From Arenimonas sp049195245 (GTDB lineage: Bacteria; Pseudomonadota; Gammaproteobacteria; Xanthomonadales; Xanthomonadaceae): a DNA stretch of 64,000 nucleotides. The stretch is taken from contig NZ_JBMIRR010000025.1 in assembly GCF_049195245.1 (NCBI RefSeq), positions 124,001 through 188,000 of the forward strand. The letters are read 5' to 3'. The notes under the pieces were generated by a model. The model was not told the DNA's origin. It did not search any database and worked only from the letters and a program-made list of their open reading frames with translations. This document shows, piece after piece, positions 52,360-60,582 of the stretch (position 1 is its first letter; every line of letters starts with the position of its first letter). Made by a program: the position numbers and the translations under genes.

Positions 52360-54062
52360 GCGTTGCGATCCAGCGCCCGAATTTGGATGACCAGCTCCTC
52401 GTTGACCTGGTCGCCTAGCTGATCGAGCAGTTCCTGGCCAGACCCCAGTTCTTCGATCCTATCCTTGATCCACTTCTCGAACGGCTTCGATGCCGCTTTG
52501 TCTCCGAACACGTAGGATGAAATGCGCTGGACGTCGCCGCCGAAGGTCTGGAAGGGGGGCTGCTTGATAACCAGGCCGTCGTCGGTCTTCTCGAACACGT
52601 GCACGCACCGAGCGGGGATCTCGCGCACCGTCACCTCCGAATGCGTCGCAAGCAATGCCTTGGAGTTGAACTTCGTCAGGATCCGCTTAAGCAGATCAAC
52701 GAACTGGATCTCCAGCGTTGGGTGCAGGAACAGTTCCGGCTCGTCCACAAGCAACAGGCTATTGCGACGGATTGCACCGAGAACATTGATCACGATGTAC
52801 GCGAATAATCTTTGTCCGGAACTAAGGTGGACCGGGGCGCCCTGGTGGAAGAACGTCACGCCCTCCTCCAACAGCACCCGATCGCGCAGCTTCTCGTGGT
52901 CGATCTCTTCGATGTTTCGAGACGTTATCGGGATGTAGCGGCGGCGGGAGGCGCTGTCGTCGCCCAAGTCCACACTGAGCGGATCCGCGGTTGTGCCGTC
53001 TCGATACAGGTGGCTCGTGCGCCGCCGCGGGTCAACCTGCACCGCCGCGAAATCGAATGGGAACGCCACGCGCAAAGTGCTTTCGACCGTATGAACCTTC
53101 TTGGCCCAGCCGGGAATCGCGCCGTAGCGCTGATCATCCGCCAAACACTCGATCAGCGCGGCAGCCGAATTGCGCTTGGGAAATGTGTGTGACAGGCGAA
53201 TCTTGCCCAGGCTGCCCTCGCGTGCTTCACCACGGCCACGCAGTCCGTAGTAGCGATACGCATCCTTGTCCTGCAGGCTCTTGCCCTCGAGGTCGACGGG
53301 AAAGGTTTCGAACGGGCTGTAGCAAACCACGACGACTTGGCTGAGGTTGGGCTTTTTCGTGAAGCCGCGCTCGGGGTTCTTGGACGGGCTCATCCAGTCT
53401 TCGACGATCTGGTGAAGCACGCGCGACTTACCCACACCGTTGGGGCCAATCAATGCGTTAACATCGTGCGGAAGTAGCCCGTCGCCCTGGAACTTTAAGT
53501 TGAGCACCGATTGTCCGCCGCACACGTCGTCGAACGAGAACCCAAGATCCATGACCGAAATCGCCTGGCTGTCCAGGACTTTCCAACCGTCCAGGTAAGC
53601 TTTCTGGCTGCCTCTCTCGCGCTGCAGAGAATCTTGAAAGCCCTTGCTCTCGACCAGCTTGAGAGCTCGATGGTCGCCGTCGAAGTTTACTAAATGACTG
53701 GCGTCGCGAAGCTCCCTGGCGACGCGTGTCGTCTTGCTGGCGCCGAGCAGGCCCATAAGCTGTTCGTAGAAAGAAATCTCCGACGGCAGGGAAACGTAAT
53801 TGACGTGGGGAATGGGGAATACGCCATTCCAACCTTCGCGCAACAGGCGATTGAGGTACGTGGCCGAGTTGTGCTCGTCTTCGACCAGCAGGCGAATCAT
53901 GCCAAGCTCAACGAGCTTGTTCTTGATGCGACACACGACGGGGAAGCTGGTTTTGAACCCGAAGTCGTCCCAGTCGTTGGACAGCAGCTCAAGGACATCG
54001 CCAGACATTTCCGGAGGCGAGTTGGTGCGCCGACTCGGACGCCCGGTGTAGATGACCTTCAA
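52353..54062 (-). CDS. AAA/SMC-like ATPase, PtuA-like
   Basis: A protein of about 569 residues with a complete ABC-type ATPase: Walker A NALIGPNGVGKS, signature HLSSGQRLFAY, Walker B LLLVDEPELFLHP and the switch His in LLATHSEV. The first ~170 residues (WDDFGFKTSF) are an unrecognised N-terminal domain. I chose the TTG at 54062 because GAGGAGG lies six bases upstream. The ATG at 54095, eleven codons earlier, has a weak site. With the HNH gene it resembles Septu; no reverse transcriptase is present, so it is not a retron. A 209-base gap separates it from the E1 gene. Confidence 0.78.
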   Translation of the reverse strand: MKVIYTGRPSRRTNSPPEMSGDVLELLSNDWDDFGFKTSFPVVCRIKNKLVELGMIRLLVEDEHNSATYLNRLLREGWNGVFPIPHVNYVSLPSEISFYEQLMGLLGASKTTRVARELRDASHLVNFDGDHRALKLVESKGFQDSLQRERGSQKAYLDGWKVLDSQAISVMDLGFSFDDVCGGQSVLNLKFQGDGLLPHDVNALIGPNGVGKSRVLHQIVEDWMSPSKNPERGFTKKPNLSQVVVVCYSPFETFPVDLEGKSLQDKDAYRYYGLRGRGEAREGSLGKIRLSHTFPKRNSAAALIECLADDQRYGAIPGWAKKVHTVESTLRVAFPFDFAAVQVDPRRRTSHLYRDGTTADPLSVDLGDDSASRRRYIPITSRNIEEIDHEKLRDRVLLEEGVTFFHQGAPVHLSSGQRLFAYIVINVLGAIRRNSLLLVDEPELFLHPTLEIQFVDLLKRILTKFNSKALLATHSEVTVREIPARCVHVFEKTDDGLVIKQPPFQTFGGDVQRISSYVFGDKAASKPFEKWIKDRIEELGSGQELLDQLGDQVNEELVIQIRALDRNAW

Positions 54063-54271
54063 CGTGCCCCTCCTCGGCCCCGTGGCCGCCTGCATTTCGT
54101 CCCGAGATGTGCGGGACCCCTGGCTAGATTAGCAGGGCGTTGGCGGACCTGCGTCGGATCGCCGCGAGGACGGGCGCGCGTCGTATGTCCGACCTTGCCC
54201 CGCCCCATAGACACGTTGGATTGCTCGCCGGCGCGGCGGTGTACAGGCAGCTGCGTTAGCTCCAGGCTCGC

Positions 54272-55651
54272 CTACACCGACGGCGCGGCTGCGACGAGCC
54301 CGGGGTTACTGACCGGCCACGGCGCCCCGGCCACGACCGTGCGCTCGACTGGCCGAGCGAGATGCAGCGCGGCGTACTCCACTCGCGCCCCGCCATGACA
54401 CAGCCGCAGCAGCTCGCCGATCACTAACGCGCCCGCGGCCGCCCCGGTGAAAGGCGTAGCAATGCTGCGCCCGGCCAGGCGCAGTGCCCCGCAGCGATCG
54501 CCGCTGTCGGCCAGCAACTGCTGGTAGGCCGCTTGGTTGAAGGGGACTGGATTCATGTCGCCCGGCACGGTCGCCGGGTCCATCCAGCAATCCAGCGCCG
54601 GCCGCGAGGCCGGGAACGTGTGTACCGTGATGCCGAGGTAATCCCCGGGGCCGCGTCCGAGGCCGGCTTCGATCACCCGGGGAAAGCCCACCTGCTCGAC
54701 GAGCCGTCGCGCCGCCGGATTGTCCACGCCCATCAGCGCCACGGCCGGCTCGTCGCTGGCCACTGTGAAGTCGGCGGCGAAGCGCCGTTCGATGAGCGTC
54801 GTGCGGAAGCCGCGGTGCTCGGCCCAGTCCGCCGCCATTCGCGTCTTGCGGCGTCCCACATCCATCTCGCGGCTGAGCAAAGAGGTGCTCTTGTTCGCAA
54901 GCGAAACCAGATCGAAATCCTGCAGCACCAGCTCGCACGGGTCAACGCCGTAGGGCAGCAGGCCCAAGGTCCACAGGTAGGCCTGTCCCAAGTTACCGAC
55001 GCCCACCAGCCAGGCCGATTGCGGCAGCACCGTCAGCGCCGGACCAGGCGCGGCCGCCGCCCACGGCACCGCGGGATCCCACAACGACCAGCCGATGCGC
55101 CGATGGCAGGCCAGGGGCTGCGTGCCGCGGAAGAACTGAAAGATCTCGCTCACTGCCATCGCGGCAGCGAGCACCGCCGCGGCGACGCAGTTGCTCTGCT
55201 CGGCCAGGGGCTCTTCGTCCAGCGGCAGCACCGCGGCGGTCCAGCCATCGAAGCTGGCGCGCACGCCAAAGCCCTCGGCGTGCGCCCGTCCGATCACTAG
55301 GCATGGCACTTGGGGATCCCGAGCGCTTGCGCGCGTGACACCGAAGGCTTCCAGCGTCGCGGCCAAACCCGCGGGCGCCGGTGCATCCGGATGCCCACGC
55401 CAGCGCGCACGCAGCGGTTGCTCTGGCCCCAGGTAGCTCACGCCGCCCAGCAGGCACGGCAACGCGGTCGCAGCGGCCGTGAGCAGGGCGGCCTGCGCCA
55501 TCTCACCTAGGTCGGGACCAAAGACCAGCTGCACGCGATAGCGCGCAAAGATCGCCAGCGCTTCGGCCTCGGAGGCCGCCTCGCCGGTGTCCAGCACCAT
55601 CTTGAGAACGCGGCTCAGGCGCTCGCCCAGCTCCTCCATCGACTCACTCAT
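54272..55651 (-). CDS. E1-like (ThiF-fold) activating enzyme of a ubiquitin-like system, BilD-like
   Basis: A 459-residue protein. The C-terminal half has the E1 Rossmann site WLVGVGNLGQAYLW, then LQDFDLVSLANKSTSLLSR, corresponding to the ATP/acidic loop. ALMGVDNPAARRLVEQ and a closing segment (DRCGALRLAGRSIATPFTGAAAG) match bacterial E1 proteins; the Cys there is a candidate catalytic residue. The N-terminal ~200 residues are another alpha/beta domain. It should adenylate the Ubl C-terminus and pass it to the E2. The ATG at 55651 has GGAGG six bases upstream and overlaps the JAB stop by eight bases. Confidence 0.8.
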   Translation of the reverse strand: MSESMEELGERLSRVLKMVLDTGEAASEAEALAIFARYRVQLVFGPDLGEMAQAALLTAAATALPCLLGGVSYLGPEQPLRARWRGHPDAPAPAGLAATLEAFGVTRASARDPQVPCLVIGRAHAEGFGVRASFDGWTAAVLPLDEEPLAEQSNCVAAAVLAAAMAVSEIFQFFRGTQPLACHRRIGWSLWDPAVPWAAAAPGPALTVLPQSAWLVGVGNLGQAYLWTLGLLPYGVDPCELVLQDFDLVSLANKSTSLLSREMDVGRRKTRMAADWAEHRGFRTTLIERRFAADFTVASDEPAVALMGVDNPAARRLVEQVGFPRVIEAGLGRGPGDYLGITVHTFPASRPALDCWMDPATVPGDMNPVPFNQAAYQQLLADSGDRCGALRLAGRSIATPFTGAAAGALVIGELLRLCHGGARVEYAALHLARPVERTVVAGAPWPVSNPGLVAAAPSV

Positions 55652-56132
55652 GGTCATCCTCCAACACCAAGAAACGGCGGCCGATCTCACCCACCGCCTG
55701 CCATTGGTGGTCGCCTTCGTAGACGTACACGCCCACCGACCAGCGGCGGATTCGCGGCCGCGCAAAGTTGGGCAAGATGATTGCGACGTGGCCGCGCGTG
55801 GCGATCAGCGGGTTCTGCCGGTCGATGCGGCTTTGTCGGGCGCTGTGCGGGTGCACGTGCACATCACCCACCACCTGCACGCCGCGCTGGCGCACAATCG
55901 CCCACAGGCGACGAAACGCCGCCGCGGGCAACTCCACGACGCCGCCGGCGTGCACCTCCGGGTGCAGGTCATCGAAATACAGCACATCGCGGACACGACG
56001 GCCGTTCTCGGTCATCTGCCCGAGCAGGAAGGCGCCCGATTCGTGGGTCTCCCCGCATGTGCGTGCGTGCAACTGCGCTACCAGCCCGTCCCACAATCTG
56101 CGTGGCATTCGCAGTTCACTGGGCGCGGGCAT
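55644..56132 (-). CDS. JAB/JAMM metalloprotease (deubiquitinase-like), BilC-like
   Basis: A 162-residue JAMM protease. The catalytic Glu is in ETHESGAFLLGQ, and the metal site is GDVHVHPHSARQSRID (HxH with a distal Asp). Such enzymes trim the Ubl precursor or remove the Ubl from targets. The ATG at 56132 is chosen because the first beta-strand (SELRMPRRLWDGL) would otherwise be cut; the ATG at 56105 is the alternative. It overlaps the E2 gene by 17 bases and the E1 gene by 8. Confidence 0.8.
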   Translation of the reverse strand: MPAPSELRMPRRLWDGLVAQLHARTCGETHESGAFLLGQMTENGRRVRDVLYFDDLHPEVHAGGVVELPAAAFRRLWAIVRQRGVQVVGDVHVHPHSARQSRIDRQNPLIATRGHVAIILPNFARPRIRRWSVGVYVYEGDHQWQAVGEIGRRFLVLEDDHE

Positions 56133-56571
56133 AGTCAGGCGACCCCAGCAGGTCGGACACGACCCGCACGTAACGGTGGATGCCCATGGCCGGATCCCAC
56201 AGCATCGACGGATGCTGCTGACGCCAGGCCTCGTGGCCTTGGATCGCGATGCGATCGCAGGGGATGTACAGTGCGCTGGCGTTCCAGTTCGGGTTGAAGG
56301 CGGCGTTGACTCGCTCGTGGCCGCGCGGCCACCGCGCCGACGACAGGGCGGCGTTAGCCTCGCCATCCCACGGCTGGGCCGTGGGCGCGTTACGCGGGTA
56401 GTTGGTCAGCTCGAAGCGCAGCAGCAGCTGGCTGCCGTCGCCGGCACGCACCCAAATCAGTGCGTGCGGCCAGACAATCGAGTCCAGTCCCCAACGGCCC
56501 GAAAACGAGCCGTTGAGGAACGCCCCGGAGTTGACGTCGGCCTCGAAGGCCTGTTGGTCCAAGGACGTCAT
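56116..56571 (-). CDS. E2-like conjugating enzyme, BilB-like
   Basis: A 151-residue protein. The segment LLLRFELTNYPRNAP is the E2 central beta-meander, and NASALYIPCDRIAIQGHEAW carries the candidate catalytic Cys (IPCDR). A C-terminal helix region reads WDPAMGIHRYVRVVSDLL. This arrangement matches bacterial E2 proteins of Ubl operons rather than eukaryotic HPN-type E2s. The ATG at 56571 follows the Ubl stop after one base, with GGAGGG seven bases upstream. It should carry the Ubl from E1 to substrate. Confidence 0.7.
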   Translation of the reverse strand: MTSLDQQAFEADVNSGAFLNGSFSGRWGLDSIVWPHALIWVRAGDGSQLLLRFELTNYPRNAPTAQPWDGEANAALSSARWPRGHERVNAAFNPNWNASALYIPCDRIAIQGHEAWRQQHPSMLWDPAMGIHRYVRVVSDLLGSPDYARAQ

Positions 56572-56572
56572 G

Positions 56573-57076
56573 TCAGCCCTCCACCCGCTTGAAGGGCACC
56601 AGGTCGAAGGCCACCGCGCACAGCGTACCATCGGTCAGCGTGCCGATCTGCGTGTCCGAGTCGGGGCGCTCATCGCCACCTTCGAGCTCAAGCACGTGCT
56701 CGGCCGCGTCGCGCGGCGACATCTCGAAGGCGTTGTGCGTCGCCCACTGGTGCACGTGGCCCACGCGCGTCACCGGCGGGAAGTCGCGCGACTTGGTCAC
56801 CCCGTTGAAGGTGACGTTGACGCTGACGCGCCGGCAGCGCCCCTTGTGCAAGCGCACCAGCGCCGGCACGCCCTCGCCCTTTCCGGACACCAGCGCCTGC
56901 ACCGGCGTCTTTAGCGTGACCGGGCCGTCGTGATCCTCGGCGTGGATGAGGTCCTGCCCGATGTCGATGACGCCCAGCGCCTTGAACACCTCGCCCACCG
57001 TCTGCTGGCCCATCACGTCGCCGACCAGCACCTGAGCAGTGCCCCCGCGCTGCAATACAATTTTGATGTTTTTCAC
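56573..57076 (-). CDS. Ubiquitin-like protein with two tandem beta-grasp domains, BilA-like
   Basis: A 167-residue protein. The first beta-grasp-like domain runs from NIKIVLQRGGTAQVLVG to about residue 82, and the second (VSVNVTFNGVTKSRDFPPV to AFDLVPFKRVEG) to the end. The chain ends in a single Gly, ready for activation by the E1 if not processed. Start is GTG at 57076, with AAAGGTGG upstream. The gene order Ubl-E2-JAB-E1 and the tight overlaps match the known BilABCD antiphage operon, in which an ISG15-like double Ubl is attached to phage structural proteins. It resembles the multiubiquitin family. Confidence 0.72.
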   Translation of the reverse strand: MKNIKIVLQRGGTAQVLVGDVMGQQTVGEVFKALGVIDIGQDLIHAEDHDGPVTLKTPVQALVSGKGEGVPALVRLHKGRCRRVSVNVTFNGVTKSRDFPPVTRVGHVHQWATHNAFEMSPRDAAEHVLELEGGDERPDSDTQIGTLTDGTLCAVAFDLVPFKRVEG

Positions 57077-57092
57077 GCAACACCACCTTTGT

Positions 57093-57130
57093 GTGTGATT
57101 CGTCGTTGGGGAATTCCAACGCCGTCACAC
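57093..57130 (-). promoter_or_regulatory. Nested inverted repeat in the 5' leader of the Ubl operon
   Basis: Outer arms GTGTGA (57093-57098) and TCACAC (57125-57130) enclose CGTTGG (57104-57109) and CCAACG (57116-57121), with GGAATT between. If transcription starts about ten bases after the CGACT box at 57135-57139, the RNA would begin with this hairpin, 17 bases upstream of the GTG. It could be an operator or an RNA structure controlling expression. Confidence 0.55.
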
Positions 57131-57134
57131 AGCT

Positions 57135-57163
57135 AGTCGCATGGTGCGAGAAAAAACCGGAAG
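57135..57163 (-). promoter_or_regulatory. Candidate island sigma-factor promoter for the Ubl operon
   Basis: On the minus strand CTTCCGG (57163-57157) is followed after exactly 17 bases by CGACT (57139-57135); the spacer begins TTTTTT. The same motif, with the same T tract, occurs upstream of the sigma gene (62108-62136) and again at 62241-62269. Spacing and the CGACT box fit an ECF-type -35/-10 promoter. It ends 58 bases before the Ubl start. Confidence 0.65.
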
Positions 57164-57207
57164 GCTATTTTGAAAGTCGCCAGAGGCGGCGGCCAGGCAC
57201 CCTCGAA

Positions 57208-60200
57208 TCAGGATGCCAACGCACCCGCCGGAATCGCCGGGCACAAAAAGAAGAAGGGGCAACGCGGGCATTGGTCGCCCATTTTCGGCGGGAAATCGCC
57301 GGCCGCGATGGCCGCGGCGATATTTCGCACCTCGGCCACGCTGCCGTCGAGCTGCTTGCCTGTGATATCCAGATCGACGGCGTCGTCCGAGCCCAGATAG
57401 TGGTATTGCAGCCGCGCGCCTTGGCCGTAGAGCTTCCGGCCTGCGAGCAAGCGTAATGTTTCGGGCAGCTCCACCTTTATCTTCTTCGGGCGACGCCCGG
57501 TCTTGTACCGGCGTACCAAGCCTCCGTTTCCGGGCTCGGCCTGTTCCAGTTCCACGCGCACGCGCACGCCGCCCACGTCCATTTCCACCGGCTGTGAGGT
57601 AGCCCCCGGGGCGCGCAAGTGTTCTTGCGCCTTGGTGAGCAGACGGACGGCGACGTTTTTGTAGACCGGCGCAAACGGATGATCGCCCGGGCCTTTGGTG
57701 GCCCACACTTGTTCGAGTTGCGGCCAATACTCCTCCAGCGGCACATCGCGCGTTTTCCGCTGCTGGAGGGCCCACGACAGCACGGCGTAAACCGAGCGAT
57801 GAAAGCGAGCGTATCCATCATCATCGCCGCCGGCGTGCAGACCCAAGCTTCGCGAGTAAGCGTATTTGCGCGGGCAACGCTCGTACTCATCGAGCTCGCG
57901 TGACTCGTGTAAATCCGGCTCGAGCTTGAGCTCCGGGCGCGCCGGAAAGTCATCGGCGATCGCCAAGGGGGCGGCTTGTGACGTGTCAATTTGCGTCACC
58001 TTCCCCATGATGGCCGGCAAGAACTTAGATTCGGAGGAATTGCGCGAACCCAGTTTTTGTGACCTCGACAAGTGCACATGATCGCGTGCGCGAGAAAGCG
58101 CCACATAAAACAAGCTTTCTTCCTCAAATCGATCGCTGACATCCTCCGCCCGCACCATGCCTGTGGGCGGTGGGCAGGCGACGTAGCCACCTGACTTTGG
58201 AAAATTACCGGCGGCCAGGTACGGCACATACACCACCGGAAACTCCAAACCCTTGCTGGCGTGCACGGTCATCAGCCGCACCGCGTCGATCGAGGCGGCA
58301 GCTGCCGGCAACTCCCGAAGCGCCCGCTCTTCGCCGAACTGCTCCAGGCGCCGGATCCAGCGCAGCAAGTTCTTCTTGGAGTTTCCCTTGCGCGGGTCGA
58401 AATGCTCCGCGGCGAACTGCAGGAGCTGGAAGACGGCCAGGCGGCGTTGCTGCGCAGCGCTGCCCTCCCCTTCTAGCAGTTCATCGATCAGGGCGCGACG
58501 CTCGAACAGTACGTGATGGAGAACTTGCGGAACGGTCGATTCGAACGACACGCCGGCCAGATCATCGCGCAGGCGCTCCAGGGCGGTGCGCCCGGCCGGC
58601 GAGCACGCGGCGACGGCCGCGGGGTCTGACAACGCCGCCAGCGGCATGCGCTGGGCCGCACGCGCGTGCTGCAAGAAGGTGCGCACGTCCTCCAGTGGCA
58701 TGCCGTAGGCGCCGGTGGCCGCCAGCCGCAGCAAGGCGCCGCGGCTGGGTTCGGCCACGAACGAAATCATCGCCAACAAATCGCGCACTTCGGCGCGCTC
58801 GAAGATGTCTCCAAGATACATCGACGGCACGCCCAACGCCTGCAAACGCACGGCGATGCGCTCGGCATGGGTATGAGTTCGCACGATGATGGCCTGGTCG
58901 CGGTAAGCCACGCCTTGCTGGCGGTGAGCCTCGATCGCCTGCGCGATGGCACTGACTTCCGAATCCAGATCCGGTGCGATCAGCAGCTGGGGGCGATGGC
59001 CTTCCCCGCGATCGGCTTTGAGCTGCGTGGCCGCGCGCCAGACCGGATCGTCCAGGCTTCGGGCAAAGGTCGTGTAGGCATCGATGATGCGTTGCCCAGA
59101 GCGGTAGTTGCACTCCAGCGGCAACACCTTTGCCCCGGGGTATTCGGTGGTGAACAGACGCATGTTGCCCGGCGATGCGCCGCGGAACCGGTAGATCGCC
59201 TGGCGCACATCACCGACCACCCACAAGCGCTTGCCCTCGCCCGCGAGCAACTTCAGCAGGCGCGAGCTGGCGCGGTTGACGTCCTGGTATTCGTCGACGA
59301 GCACGTGGGCGAACTGGCCGCGGACCGCGGCCAGTATCTCGGGGTGCTCTTCCAGCAGGCGGATGGCGCGCCAGATCAGGTCGCCGAAGTCCACCGCCCC
59401 CGCTTCTTCGAGCATCGACTCGTAGCGGGCATAGACCCGCGCTACCTCGTCGGCCCGCTCGGCCGCTTCGCGTTCGGCATCGGTTTGCGCGGTCTGGGCC
59501 ATTTTCGCCGCCAACGCGGCGTATTGCGCCGGCGTGCACAGTTCATCCTTTGCGCGCGAGATCGCGCCCAGCACCGGCTGGATCTGGGCGAGCGGATCGT
59601 TCAGGCGCAGGTAGTAGTGCAGCTCCAGGCTGGGCAGCACCGCTTCCAGGCGCTCGAGGGCGTCGGCCGGATCTACCACGCGCACCGGCTCGGGCAGGCC
59701 TGCTGGGGCGGCGTTCTTGCGCAACAATTCCAGGCCGAAGGCGTGGAACGTCCCGGCCCACAACTCGTTCGCGGCCGGGACGGTGCGTGCGATGCGCTCT
59801 TTGATCTCGCGTGCCGCCTTGTTGGAGAAGGTCAGCGCCAAGATCGAACGTGGATCGGCGTCCTCCTTGAGCAGATGCTCGATGCGCCCAATCAGCGTGC
59901 GCGTCTTGCCCGTGCCAGGCCCGGCCTCCACCAGCGCCGGGGTGCCCACGTGGTGGGCGGCGACGCGCTGCGAGGCATCCAGTTCCGCGAGCGTTTTGTC
60001 CGGTTGCACAGGGGGCGGATCGGGAACCAGCAAGGCGTACTGCAGCTGCTGGTAGACCAAACCCGGAGCGATTCCAAGCTCCTTGGCGATTTTCGAGGCA
60101 GCCCACTGCCGCTCGACGAACAGCTGTCGGGCCAGGTCGACCGGCAACAAGAATTCACGCGCGAACACGTTGGCATAGCGCTCGCGAATCTCCAGCGCGC

Positions 60201-60570
60201 TATAGGCTTCCACGCGCCCGGTGCCCAAGGGCGTGGCCTGCTCAGGCCCTTCGGGGTCAACATCGAAGCTCACCAGCACCGGATCGGCGGGCGATTCGAT
60301 CACCCAATGACCGAACTCGTGGGCCTGGACGAACGCCTTCGCTTCCGTGTCCAGCGCGGCCGAAACGATGATGCGCTGACTCTTGCGTTGCAGCGCGCCC
60401 ATGCCACCCCCGAGCAAGGGGTAGTCGGCGGGAACGTGCAAGACGGTGAGTTCGGCATCGTCCATCGCCGCCTTCAATAACTGATCGGCGGCATGGCCAC
60501 AGCTTGTCTTGTGCTGCAGACGCTGGCGCACCTGTTGCGCCTTTAGCCGAACCGAAGTGAACGCATCCAT
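57208..60570 (-). CDS. ImmA/IrrE metalloprotease - UvrD helicase - PD-(D/E)XK-like fusion
   Basis: A 1120-residue fusion. Residues 1-190 are an ImmA/IrrE zinc protease with HEFGH at 84-88 and a distal Glu in VFAREFLLP, plus a helix-turn-helix-like tail (AASKIAKELGI). From about residue 195 a complete UvrD/Rep helicase follows: AGPGTGKT, GTFHAFG, VDEYQDVN, GDVRQAIYRFRG, TVHASKGLEF and VALSRARDHV. The last ~200 residues look like an AddB/Cas4-type nuclease with four cysteines (YERCPRKYAY, and CPRCPFFFLC), but the usual DYKTG reads RYKTG. It ends 45 bases from the Ubl promoter and starts 12 bases after the 211-residue gene. Proposed role: DNA-triggered protease. Confidence 0.85.
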   Translation of the reverse strand: MDAFTSVRLKAQQVRQRLQHKTSCGHAADQLLKAAMDDAELTVLHVPADYPLLGGGMGALQRKSQRIIVSAALDTEAKAFVQAHEFGHWVIESPADPVLVSFDVDPEGPEQATPLGTGRVEAYSALEIRERYANVFAREFLLPVDLARQLFVERQWAASKIAKELGIAPGLVYQQLQYALLVPDPPPVQPDKTLAELDASQRVAAHHVGTPALVEAGPGTGKTRTLIGRIEHLLKEDADPRSILALTFSNKAAREIKERIARTVPAANELWAGTFHAFGLELLRKNAAPAGLPEPVRVVDPADALERLEAVLPSLELHYYLRLNDPLAQIQPVLGAISRAKDELCTPAQYAALAAKMAQTAQTDAEREAAERADEVARVYARYESMLEEAGAVDFGDLIWRAIRLLEEHPEILAAVRGQFAHVLVDEYQDVNRASSRLLKLLAGEGKRLWVVGDVRQAIYRFRGASPGNMRLFTTEYPGAKVLPLECNYRSGQRIIDAYTTFARSLDDPVWRAATQLKADRGEGHRPQLLIAPDLDSEVSAIAQAIEAHRQQGVAYRDQAIIVRTHTHAERIAVRLQALGVPSMYLGDIFERAEVRDLLAMISFVAEPSRGALLRLAATGAYGMPLEDVRTFLQHARAAQRMPLAALSDPAAVAACSPAGRTALERLRDDLAGVSFESTVPQVLHHVLFERRALIDELLEGEGSAAQQRRLAVFQLLQFAAEHFDPRKGNSKKNLLRWIRRLEQFGEERALRELPAAAASIDAVRLMTVHASKGLEFPVVYVPYLAAGNFPKSGGYVACPPPTGMVRAEDVSDRFEEESLFYVALSRARDHVHLSRSQKLGSRNSSESKFLPAIMGKVTQIDTSQAAPLAIADDFPARPELKLEPDLHESRELDEYERCPRKYAYSRSLGLHAGGDDDGYARFHRSVYAVLSWALQQRKTRDVPLEEYWPQLEQVWATKGPGDHPFAPVYKNVAVRLLTKAQEHLRAPGATSQPVEMDVGGVRVRVELEQAEPGNGGLVRRYKTGRRPKKIKVELPETLRLLAGRKLYGQGARLQYHYLGSDDAVDLDITGKQLDGSVAEVRNIAAAIAAGDFPPKMGDQCPRCPFFFLCPAIPAGALAS

Positions 60571-60582
60571 GGCGAGCAGGCT

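Noticed and set aside
51517..54062. ATPase/HNH pair as the effector part of a retron
   Set aside because: No reverse transcriptase gene is seen anywhere in the window, and no msr/msd-like structured stretch was noticed in the adjacent gap.
54272..57076. E1, E2 and JAB proteins as CBASS accessory genes (Cap2/Cap3)
   Set aside because: No CD-NTase or CBASS effector is present, the E2 is a separate gene, and a double ubiquitin-like protein heads the operon.
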